Shown: positions 53,567 through 64,000 of the stretch, piece after piece
Layout of the letters: every line of letters begins with the position of its first letter
Position numbering within the stretch: position 1 is the stretch's first letter
Origin: Alitta virens
Lineage: Eukaryota; Annelida; Polychaeta; Phyllodocida; Nereididae
Length of the DNA stretch: 64,000 nucleotides
Assembly: GCA_932294295.1 (NCBI GenBank)
Contig: OW028579.1
Span: 34,731,250-34,795,249, forward strand
Reading direction: 5' to 3'
The notes under the pieces: model-generated
What the model was told of the DNA's origin: nothing
Databases searched by the model: none
What the model saw: only the letters and a program-made list of their open reading frames with translations
Made by a program: the position numbers and the translations under genes

Positions 53567-54363
53567 TTACAGACTTTGAAAATCTCCTCTGAGAAGCATT
53601 TCCCCTTTTGAAAGGTGAGCATGACTTAACCTGACCAAGTCACCAATTTCAAATGAGAAATTGACACGGTGTTTAGCCCTTTTATTAAGGATTGATACAT
53701 ACACCTTCTCATGTTGTGCCCAAGAATTTTCTGGGGGCATGTGTATTGAACCGTGCACTGTGCTGTTATTGGAGTGTAATGTCATCGATTATGTCAATAA
53801 AGTTGAATGTTTGATTTTCATAAAAATATTTTTAGAGACAATTTTCAATTGTACGGTTAACTCTTTCAGCGTAGGATGCTTTGTGAACACCGTAGGCAAT
53901 CATGTGTGTCACACTGTAGTCCCGTAACAACTCTTGAAATGGTGCACCTAAAAGTTCCTTTCCTTGATCAGTCCTAAGAGTTTCAGAGTGTCTACCTTGA
54001 TCGAACATTTCCTTACAGGCTTTTGCTGCCAGAAAAATCTTGATAACAGATCAATGCAGACAAGTAGATATTTATGTACTTTGACAGGTCTGTCATTTGC
54101 ATCAGGTCAGCATCCCATTGCATATCCATGTAATCCACAACAATGGCCTCTGTGGGGAACTAACTGGGAGGCGTAGAATGTATGGTATGTGTTGTCTGAT
54201 GGTCCAACCACTCTTTCACCATGTCATAATCAATCTCCTTGGGTTTATCTCTTTTGCCTTTCACATATTGCCAGAGTTTCACTGCGCCATAAAAGCTAGC
54301 AGGATTTCCGGGGTTGTAGTAAATGTCCAACAAATACTGGTCAACAACCTTGCTATCACTCAT
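53567..54363 (-). pseudogene. Polinton retroviral-like integrase, broken, copy C
   Basis: Same gene as in A and B, but the N-terminal 67-residue segment (54160-54363) is open here. It shows the 'LLDIYYNPGNPASFYGAVK' and 'VKEWLDHQ' pattern found at the start of Polinton integrases. It then meets a stop. The catalytic and C-terminal pieces continue in other frames down to 53567. The C-terminal piece has private substitutions (SYNS to SNNS, SKGG to SKGE). Confidence 0.78.
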
Positions 54364-54429
54364 GACAAATTTTTAAGCACCTATATCACTTCCTGTATGA
54401 GGCAATGGTTGCCGTGTGACAATTTATTT

Positions 54430-54651
54430 TTACATAGACTTCAACCAAGTCTCTTTACTGTTACCCAGGGAGATGTTTATTATAGTACTGACCACCAATG
54501 TAAATATCACCAGAGTCTGGCATAAAAAAACTATCTCACTTTTAGGTAACTGCTTTCCCCACACTACCCATCTATCTGTAGACTGTGCAGATGCATGTGA
54601 GTACAACCTCAGGGTTGTGTGCTCATCCGTGGTTGTGGTGGAAATGGTCAA
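54430..54651 (-). pseudogene. Polinton small membrane protein, copy C
   Basis: Same 73-residue frame as in A and B with minor N-terminal substitutions (ISTTTT; TLRLY). The membrane segment is unchanged. Confidence 0.5.
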
Positions 54652-54907
54652 GGTTGTGCGTGTAAGTTGGTGTGACTTGGTGTTATATAGAAAATTTCAC
54701 CTTCATCACGTGACACACTTGAGACAAAAGTAATGACCAACCATTCTGTGGTTCATCCAGCTTCACCGGATGACTGGTGGCGGCATCTTGTGTTAAAAGC
54801 ATGTAACATGGAAACTAGTGTATATGATTTACTATAAATCCTTTATTGCACATACAAAAATCTTGCTAATTTCCCTCTAAAAAAGGAAAAAGAAAAGAAA
54901 GTTGAAC

Positions 54908-55270
54908 CTAAGTCATTACACAATGTTTGATACTCAATAGAACTGTTTTGAAGGGTTGCATTCCTGACACATGAGGCCCTAGCTGGTTTTGGTGGTCTTC
55001 CCTTAAATAACATGGTACTATGGTGCTCAGTTCAGGAATCACTGCATCTATTTCACACATTTTATCAACAAGGATATTGAACTGCTGTGGTGTAGGAGCT
55101 AGCCCTTCATCAACTGCCAATGCATACACGTCTTCATAAATTTCTTCATACTTGGTGAAATGATTATTTCCTGATGTGCACAATGTTTCAACGAAATAGT
55201 GTGCTCCCAGGTGAAAGTGGTAGTCAGATCCAACCGAGTTTTTGATGATGTCAACAGACCTCACAAGCAT
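54908..55270 (-). pseudogene. Unidentified intron-1 ORF, frameshifted, copy C
   Basis: The copy C version is 120 codons. A single-base deletion (ATGAGCGCCC in A and B, ATGAGGCCC here, near 54975) changes the last third of the frame. Confidence 0.45.
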
Positions 55271-56504
55271 GTTGTACCTCTGTAAAGGTAGAGTGATACT
55301 CTAACAATGTTCTTATATGTCATCTTGCTGTAAAAAAACAAAACACGTTTTTACCATTTATTCAATGTAGGGTCATCTGACTGTGTACTCAAGATGGCAT
55401 TAAAAGCGAAAGTCATCACATCATTGATGACTGGTTTCACGGCATAGAAATCTCACACTATATTCTCTCCCTTTGAAATGCCCATCGCCATCATCAAATT
55501 CTACAAAAATGCTTTGCATTCATTCAATGAAACAAATTTATCTGAGCTTTCGTGCAGAATATAATGGTGGACTTCTCCTTCTCCACACTCCTCATGTCCA
55601 ACAAGAATCCATCAGAAAAATGTAACCATTGTGTCTGTGCATGTGTGTGTGTTACTTATTATTGTTTTCTTCATATACACCTGTAAAGTGTTCGGTTATA
55701 AATACTAATTTAGATGCCATACATTTAATGCAAATCAGCAACCCAACAATTCAGTAACTAAATTGGAATATGGCAATTGATAATATATAGTTCCTTCAGT
55801 TGCCAGCTAAAATTTAAACAGCGGACAAAAAATATTTTGACTTATAAAGGCATTAAAATGGGTGTGTTAAGTATCATACCATATGAAATAACCTTTAAGA
55901 TATTCTATTTATTTGTATTTAGACTTTATTTGTTTAAATACAAGTAAATACAATCCTTGAAGGTTAATTTTGTATGAAATTATACCCAACATCTTTATGT
56001 GGCATAACACCATTACTGAATTTCATATATATTCCTTAGGATCATTGCCATAGCCCATATATGACTATTTTGGACATATACATTTTAATCTTAGTTGTAG
56101 ATTAGTTAAAGGAACATGCCGTGTTGATATTTCTCGTGAACAAAATACTCCTTATTGTGCATAAAATCTTTAAAACAGAACAATTAAATGGCAAGAAAAG
56201 AATAGAGAATACTTTTTATGCTCACTTGGCTTTACTCTGAAAATAATGGGTTGCTGTTAATACAGGGTTCCTACAGGTTTACCTTCATAAGACATAAGAT
56301 ATTTGTAAGATATTATAATATCATGCGCACATGAAAAAAAAGATCACTCATATAGTAATATGCACAAAAAAAGGCAATCAGGGTATTGGCTATTAAGCAA
56401 TAAAATAAAAGCAGTTCTTGTGTATTCAAAGAAAGTTCATAATTTCTATTCATTTATATTTACCAAATTCAAGAGTTCAAAAAATAGGACAACTTAGCAT
56501 TGCA

Positions 56505-56604
56505 TAACAGGCTATGTAGGCCAAGTGGCGATTATTTCGGTTCATCGCACACACTATATAAACACAAAAGAAATAATATTTTTATATTGGAAATAAAAGT
56601 GTAA
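56505..56604 (+). repeat. Dispersed repeat, internally deleted, copy C1
   Basis: The first part (through ACTATATAAACAC) and the final GGAAATAAAAGTGTAAC are kept, but about 160 bp between them are missing relative to A and B. Confidence 0.7.
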
Positions 56605-59600
56605 CGCCCGCCCTCCTGCCTGTCGGATGAACACATAATAATTTTAATGATGCCTGTGTGCAATGTGAGATTCGCTGAGGGTTTAGATGCAGCACAGCTT
56701 TCTCTTTTTTTTTTAGATAATTGAGGGTACTCATTTAATGGGACAGTTTGACTGTGGTACCTTCCTGAATTCTCACCCTTACAATTGCAATTGAATTAAA
56801 ATGGTGTTATGCAAGGGAGTTGGATTAGGCTACACACTTTAAGAATACAGGATAATGTCTATCACATAATTATACATATCAGCTTCTTACAATTCAGTGA
56901 ATATTTTACATATACAACATATTTTGAAATATTTGTGTTTTTCTTGTTTTCAACTGTAACAAAGTTGGCAGTATCGATCTATTCTAGTTTGTCTTCACAC
57001 TTTCATCTTGTGACAATATACTCTGCAACATATTATGGCAATATTACCCAAAGATTAAGCTGCAAGGTGCGCACTTTCACATTGTAACAAAATAAGTTGA
57101 ATATTGTGGCATTTTCACACTCTTGGGTGAATAGACCTTTTTTTTTATATGTCTATTTAGAATGTTTTACATTATATTCATTATATTAATAGGTATATAT
57201 AAGTATTTGTTGTCAATATACCTTATTGTGTTTTTAACATATTTGATTGCTACATGTTCTGTAAATAATTATATTGATAATTTCCTTGTATTTGTATAGA
57301 CTGGGCGCCTTCGGGAATATTCACTGGACACTTGCCTCGAATTTGCTCAACGAAAGTGCATAAGCGAAACTGGTGGATTAAGCGCTCTTTTGGCTTTTTT
57401 AGGAAAGTAAGTATAGTTAAGTGAAAGTGCTGTTGGTTTTTTCCTGATATTTTTTATCTCAATAGCACTCCTAAAAAATTTAATTCAAACTTTGAAAGAT
57501 CCCCTTTGCAAGCAGAGGAGGGATGCAGGGATGCCGGAAAAACGGAATGCCCGAAACAAGTAGCTGATATAAATGCCTTTCTAAATCTCTTCGGAAAGTG
57601 AGTATAACAAATTCATGTTATGGCTTTTTCGTCTCCTTTGTGTTTGTCAGGACACTGATAAAATATCTGTGTTGAAAAAGTTAAATAGAGCTGCAAATTG
57701 AATTTCACTGCATTACTAGACTAATGATTTTATCATAAAATCTAATAGTTATTGATGTCTGTAATATGGAATGGGAGACAAGGACAGCTTATCAATGCAG
57801 TTACATGGGAATAGCTTCAGTAGTCATTGATACCCCTAACTGGTAGAACTGTTTCAGTGTCTTGGAAGGGAGTGGGGGTTCTTCAAAAACGTTCTTCATA
57901 CACAAGAATGTTTAGCAATATCACCACCCTTCCTTCAATGACATTTTATTCCATCTTGTAGCAAAAATAACTTTCTTACACATAAACATTTACAATATGC
58001 AGAGTTTATCAAACTGAAAGAAGTTATACTATACAGAACATAATGGATGTCTTAAATGGGCATATACACACACATATATTAAAGCTGTACAATTGCTGTA
58101 ATAATAAATTTCCAATTGTTTTCCATATCTTATCCTAAAAAGCTTGGGAGCAGTATTAATAAATCAAACCCCAAATTTCTAGCCCATAAAAACCGTCTCA
58201 ATGCCAATTGACATCAAGTTTCCTATCATTGCACTGACAATTTGTTGCCCTCTTGTCATCACCAAGGCTATTTGTTATGGTCACAGAGAGACATGCAGCA
58301 GACATTACAATGGAGCTGACAATGTTTTTGTCGACTAGAAAGTTGGGTTTTGACTGGCTGCTAACATCTTTGTCATTTTGTGCATACATTAATAATCTGT
58401 TCGAGTGCCTAGCACATTAATGGTTACACAGTGAGTTGGGCAAGCACTGAAAATAACTAAACAAAGTGTTCATGTGACATAGATAATTGCTTTTTGATTG
58501 TTTGAAAACAGTGAAAAACTGTCCGAAAAATAATTTATTTTATCTATAATTCATGTTTTCTCTTGTTTTGACAGCAATGTAAAGGCCATCAGAATCAGCA
58601 TCACTAATAATGTCCCAGATATTGCATTTACTAATGCGAGTTATGATGCTGCCATCAAATCAAATGGAACTCTAATTGAAGTAATGGAAAAGCTTCAAAA
58701 GAAAAACAAGAACTTCTGGTAAGTGTTCATAAATTTGGGTATGTGAATGTCTAAGAAGGGAAGGATGTAACAGAGTAGCAAAGCTCTTGCTTTCTCTGTG
58801 AGTCTTGGTTTTCAATTCCAGGTACTTGTATCCTTTGAAGAACATAACATTTCTATTCAGAGACTGTAACCACATGCTAAAGATAATGACACTTAATTAG
58901 ATTATTACTAAATTCATATGTAATGCATAGAATCAGCATGATCAGTTTGACTAGTCATATGATATGGACAATCCATTAAATCCACAAGTCCAAAATAGGC
59001 ACAAATCATAAAAAAGAACCCTACTGAAGTCCGGCAAGGTCAGGACATTAATTTTGGGCTCCTGCAATTGCCAACAGCCTGAGTAATGTTACTTTTAAAA
59101 GCATATAAATGTGGAAAATTTATCAATTTTCAGGTTTGAGACTGTTGAATATCCGAACCTTGGCAAACTGATAACATTAATCAATGGCCTTGAACAGAAT
59201 ACAGAAAAGAAAACCTACTGGGCCCTAGGGAAAAAGATTGAAGATAAACTATGTTTATTATCTGTTGGTAAGTCTAGGGAAATGTTTACTATCATTTGAT
59301 CATTTGGTAAGACCAAAATAATCTGTATGAGCCACTAACTGAAGTTTGAATCGACTTGAATTTGAGGTTCCAATCTCTGTCATAACTGCATTTTTAAATA
59401 AATACACTGCTGTCAAAAAGGATATGAATAGCTGATAATGGTCATGAATTTGAATCCATTGTCATATGTTGTAAAATTACTTGCTTTTATGTCAATGATC
59501 ATTTCATACAGATCGTTTTATGAATATTGGTATTTCGTTAGTAACAATACATGTTCACAACAAACTCTAGATTGTGTCATACTAGGATTTTTACTTCCAT

Positions 59601-60571
59601 AAAAACTGACAGAGGTTAATGATTTACAATTTCATATTAAGAGTAAGGTTTTCTACTTATTTGTAAATGGAAAACTGTTTTTACTTTAAAAAAAAGCACA
59701 ATTTCAGATTTCCTTTTGTGCTTTACTGAAACTCACCAAAATGAGATGCTAAATATAAACAAGAAACATAATCAATTGATAATCTATTCAGTGCTTTTAC
59801 ATTTTAGGGGCGAGTTCCTATTATCATATTTGCATACATCCCAATCAACATGTTCAAAATCTTGGAATCATGTGATGGAGGAAGGTCTCATGACTCTTTG
59901 AATGTTCAAATCAGTGTGGAAAACACAATTACCCATTTGCATTTTGTTAATACTTCTTACAAAACAGAAAGCAAGATAAACACAAGCTTGATCAACATTA
60001 TGAAAGAACTCAACAAGACCCACCACAATTTCAGGTAAGGATGACATCTGTCTTTTTGAGAACCTGTTTGATATTGTTAAGTTGATGCTAATCACACAAT
60101 TTACATAGAAAAGCTTACTTTCTCAAAATTGATGTCTTATTGCAGTTTTACTACAATCGAATACACTGGTCTTGGTGAGATGATAACATCAATTAATGGC
60201 TTAGAACAGGACTCAACAATGAAAACTTATTGGGCTATTGGGAAGATGGTTGAAGGGAAACTGTGTCTGCTCCCTGTTGGTGAGATAATATTATAGATTT
60301 TAATATTCTTTGATACAAGAATAAATATATTTTGGTGCTAACATGACCATCTGTCGGTGAAGTGCTTTGTATTTTGTCTCACATGATGAAAATTTAGGAA
60401 ATGTTTATGATTATGTGTTTCTTGATTTCCTGAATTGTGATTTCAGGCGCAAGTTCATACTGTCCAGATGAAAATGAACACATCATCTGTTTATACATAA
60501 ATTATGACCGCAAATTTCCCTCATGCGACAAAGGCAGAAAGTGCAGTAATCTTTATGTTGTCAAAGCATAA

Positions 60572-63500
60572 TATGTCATGTGTACTGTACCTATTCATAT
60601 TAATATATTCATATTCATGTATTTGAGCTATTTATAACCTCTGCTGATTTTTTATTGTCAAGGAACCATATTTATGATTGCTTGGTAAGATATGATTTAC
60701 TGTTACTTGGCTAAGTAACTCAATTGAATGTGCATAGTGTTATGGTACAAAATTAAAATCTTTGGTGCCACATTTTCATTATACCTGTTATGCTTTAAGC
60801 AGCATATTACTATTTTTCATGTTTTGGATTTGTGGTCTTCAGCATCTGCCAAGACTATTTTGTCTTCAGTGGGAGAGCTAATTGTCACCTTGAGACTGTT
60901 GAAATTGTTCTATTTCAATTCCAAATACCAAAAAAAATAAAAAATGATATCCGTATATATTCTTATGTTTAGTACCAGGTCATGGAGCTTGGTAGAAATA
61001 TATTTATCATGTAAAAGGGGTAAATTTGGTGAATTCTGGGATTCTCTTTCCTCTTACTTGAATGCATTGTTTAAATACTTTTTCCCGCCATTTGAGGAGC
61101 TTGGTAGAAATATATTTATCAAATACTCAAGAATGCTAAAAGAGGTATTTGAGCATTTTGTAGTTCTCCTTTGTTGTTTGAGAAAATTGTGATTAGAAAA
61201 TTATATATAGTAATATTTTAAACAGAATTTCTATATAATTGTCATTTTTCTAACTGATTTGATATGACAATAATTTCTGCTTTTTCCTGAGTGATCATAA
61301 CAACGGCCATATTTAAAATGATAAGAAAGCGAAGAAAAATATAATTTAAGTGCGAAAGTTGGGGTTTGGTCGACCTTTTGCTCATATTTCTATTTGGAAC
61401 TGCTCCATGCACAAAAGAGAGGTTCCAAATTCTTTGTTGTTCTTTGCCACTTAAAATAAACTATCACCAACAATTTTAAAAGGCCTGTCGAAGTGTTGGA
61501 AGATTGTCAATGACGTGAAAAGGTAATTAAATAACAAATTACGAAATTGCAAGTTGTGCAATGTCGTTAGTTGGGGGTGTCCAATTTCGATGACCTGGAC
61601 AATTTTGATGACCCCAAGTGTATACGACACTTAAGTCACAAAAAAAGGCTTGCTTGACAACTCAAAGACATAGCAAAATCTTGTACTTTGCGAAATCCTC
61701 AGAAGTAGCTCTATCAACACCATTACAATATATAAGTGCAATATTAAGCTGAAAAATAAATCTGTCACTGTAACTTCAGTTTTTGCGTTGTTTTTTTTGT
61801 TTTGTTCTTTGTGACTGGAGTTATGCATTTTGATATTTAAATATTTTCATGTCTGTTGTCTATGTCCAGATAACAAATTCAAGCAGTTCTATGCTGTCTG
61901 CTTAGGTGACAAACTGAATGGTAGATTGATTATATCAGGGCTTTGTGACAACTCCATGGCATTTATACCAAAGAATCATTACTCAAATAATAGAATAATG
62001 CTTTTCATCATACATGGCCAATTGTGCCACGCGCGTTTTCCATGCATTTATCCATTTGGGCATGTAAAAAGGGTAAATTTGCATTTTTTTTTACAAAATG
62101 TGTCTTATTTATACTTTTGTAAATTTTCCATTGTTGTGAGGTAATTCTGACTGTTCTATGAATGTTATCTCAGTTGTTTGTTGCAGCTTTTAAAAATACT
62201 TGCCGATTTGCCAAAATTAAAAAAATTAAGGGTAAAGGGTTATATATTAATTGTGTTACTGCGGCCTTACAAATTATCAAATAGGCTCAGGTGTTATATC
62301 ACTGGATAGAAGAGTGAATGGGGTAAAGTTTGATATATAATATGCCCATGTTGGATGAAGGTTTTCTCTGTTGAATTGAAAACATTATAGTGCGGTGAAC
62401 CGAAAATGAAGTATTTTTTGCAGATTTTTAACCCTAATTTATTCAGAAATTAACAAAATTATTGCACTAACTAAGCTATATCATGTATTCCTAGGTGCAG
62501 TCCAATGACTCAGGACCATTTTTGTGCAGTTTGGTTGGATGGGGCAGGCATTATAGGACAAAATGTGATTTTTCATTTTTTTTGTCAGCCGAACCTGAGG
62601 TTGCCTTACAAATTACTGATTTTCACCAAGTCAAACACATTTTATTGGACCACAACCATATTTTTCATAAACTAGAGAATATTATGCATAAAACTGGATG
62701 AATTGTGTTTTGTTCTACCTCTGGTTTGGGTCAGCCCCTCTGAACACCCTCTGTGCCACAGCACTATACATAAATACAATATGAGAGATTCAGTCTCTTC
62801 AGCAGTGAAAAACGGTATAGAGTCATTTCTCAGTTCTTTTATCCCCTGTAAAATACAAAGATCACTGTCACTCAAATTTTCAGATGTCAGGGGTACAGTG
62901 TCAGTTTTATTTAGGAACAGGGTGTTCATACACATGTTCGTTACCCGGCTGATTTATCTCATGTTCCTGTCAATGAAGCTATCCGCCTGCTGGACACCAC
63001 GTTTTACCATTAAATTGCAGATTTGATTGTCACCTAACCTAATCAATCACTTGATGAACTGACATCCGTTTTACTTCATTTCACACAGCGGTCATGTTAC
63101 ATTGTTTTGGCTATTAGTTTCGTATTTTTTCATAGTAATGAATGGTCGAACTGTGAAGGTCATGTACTGCACACTTCCTACAATGGTGTAATAAAAGATT
63201 AACTAAATCTTGTTTGTTTTACATTGCCTCAAATAGACCTTATATATAGCCTAGTTGCCAAACAGTCAAACACTATTAATAACACTATTAATAAGGTGTG
63301 TTGCAGCTCTATTACAGTTGGTTCACACGAAGTGCTTACTTTTGCTAGTTGGTCACACCACAGGCGCCCTCCAGCAGAGGCTGGTGTGTCCAGACATATA
63401 GATAAGAAAGGTGGAGCACTCGAAATTATGTGGCGAGGGTCTTGCGGACAGAATCTAGGTCAGCAGTGTCGCCAATTATGTCCGCCCTGCTCTAAATTAG

Positions 63501-64000
63501 GTCCGCGACCATTTGTAGCAAGTCTGTGTCCTACTGGTTCTCTGGGTTTTACCTAAAAGTCCCCGAAGGTGCCCCTCCCGGGCCTATGGGTTTTACTCAA
63601 AAATCCCCGTAGGTGCCCCTCCTGCTGCTATGAATGACCTATATTCTGTCCGCATGACTCTCGCGATCTTATTCATGTCCGAAAATTGTGTTATAACAGC
63701 ATACATATGGTAAATAACCATTATGTTGTCGATTCAGATTAATAGGAAATATTGTTTACTTGATGTTACCAAATAATCTGCCATTTATATTAAGTGTAGT
63801 TAGAGCATCAGGCATTGAGTGAGGCAAAGTCAACTCGCTCAGTGCACGAGAGCGACACATTCTTATTATATCTTTACAAAGCACTGATGCTAGGTGGACG
63901 GGGCCTGTGGTCACACTAAAATGCCCATGGTGACTCATGATCTTGTGCAATGATGACTCAATTTAGTCCCCTGAATAAGCAGTGGAGATAAGTTGTTTTG
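60572..64000. other. Downstream region of the DUF4430 gene, copy C
   Basis: Counterpart of 34985-38412. Nearly identical to B after about 61680. No recognised gene other than the candidate exon. Confidence 0.5.
61870..62072 (+). CDS. Candidate exon, copy C
   Basis: Same segment as 36282-36484 with one silent difference noticed. Confidence 0.35.

Larger units (their letters stand above)
49941..54651 (-). mobile_element. Polinton/Maverick remnant, copy C
   Basis: Same fossil as in copy B, offset by 25802. It retains some ancestral states lost in A and B: the integrase N-terminal piece is open here, where A and B share a nonsense change. The penton ORF reads on into a downstream frame because of an extra A near 52874-52881. 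Confidence 0.85.
49468..60571 (+). pseudogene. Two-domain DUF4430 gene with frameshift in exon 6, copy C
   Basis: Exons 49468-49521, 57300-57406, 57466-57597, 58575-58718, 59134-59267, 59808-60034, 60146-60279 and 60447-60571 correspond to copy B with the same splice sites. In exon 6 a 20-bp deletion after 'GTTCCTATTATC' (near 59824) shifts the frame and brings in TGA at 59873-59875. This removes the end of the first domain and the whole second domain. The deleted segment is bounded by ATC on both sides, consistent with slippage or end-joining. Exon 8 also has private changes, including two new Cys codons (GASSYY to GASSYC, W to C). The first domain may still be translated in truncated form. 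Confidence 0.85.
48676..64000. repeat. Tandem segmental duplication, copy C (3'-truncated by window)
   Basis: Third copy; its offset from B is 25802 through the Polinton and 25588 from about 61630 onward. It differs from A and B by scattered substitutions and small indels in the promoter, Polinton and gene regions, but is nearly identical to B downstream of the gene. Private losses include a 20-bp deletion in gene exon 6, about 160 bp lost from the dispersed repeat near 56580, and single-base deletions in two minus-strand ORFs. Confidence 0.95.

Overview
This is animal nuclear DNA: AT-rich, with small GT-AG-bounded exons separated by long introns and many transposable elements of several classes. 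There is no bacterial gene organisation, rRNA, tRNA or CRISPR array that I can see. The content (a transcobalamin-like two-domain secreted protein gene, Polinton remnants, a CR1/L2-like LINE, a Kolobok-like DNA transposon, an LTR element) fits a marine invertebrate such as a mollusc or an invertebrate deuterostome. I cannot name the species.

The window is a tandem segmental duplication with a period of about 26 kb. Copy A (1-16998) lacks its first ~3.2 kb, copy B (22818-48675) is complete, and copy C (48676-64000) is cut by the window end. Each copy has the same core order. First comes a TATA-type promoter and a signal-peptide exon (+ strand; outside the window for A). Next is a large first intron holding a decayed Polinton/Maverick (- strand: integrase, small membrane protein, penton, major capsid protein, packaging ATPase). 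Seven further exons (+) complete a ~358-aa secreted protein with two DUF4430 / transcobalamin C-terminal-like domains. Then follow several kb with no recognised gene, a CR1/L2-like LINE fragment, a candidate minus-strand membrane-protein exon, and a ~29-bp minisatellite.

Copy-specific insertions date the history, because each has an intact empty site in a sister copy. A carries a 262-bp SINE-like insert in the LINE. B carries a 5.4-kb Kolobok-like transposon in the LINE, with a TTAA target duplication and two divergent intact genes. A 5.8-kb non-autonomous LTR element with a tRNA-Trp-type primer site and an ACCG target duplication lies exactly between A and B.

The DUF4430 gene is open in A (partial) and B. 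In C a 20-bp deletion in exon 6 causes a premature stop. Copy B is a mosaic: its first part is almost identical to A, and its part after the gene is almost identical to C, which indicates gene conversion or unequal crossing-over within the array, or an assembly mixture of haplotypes.
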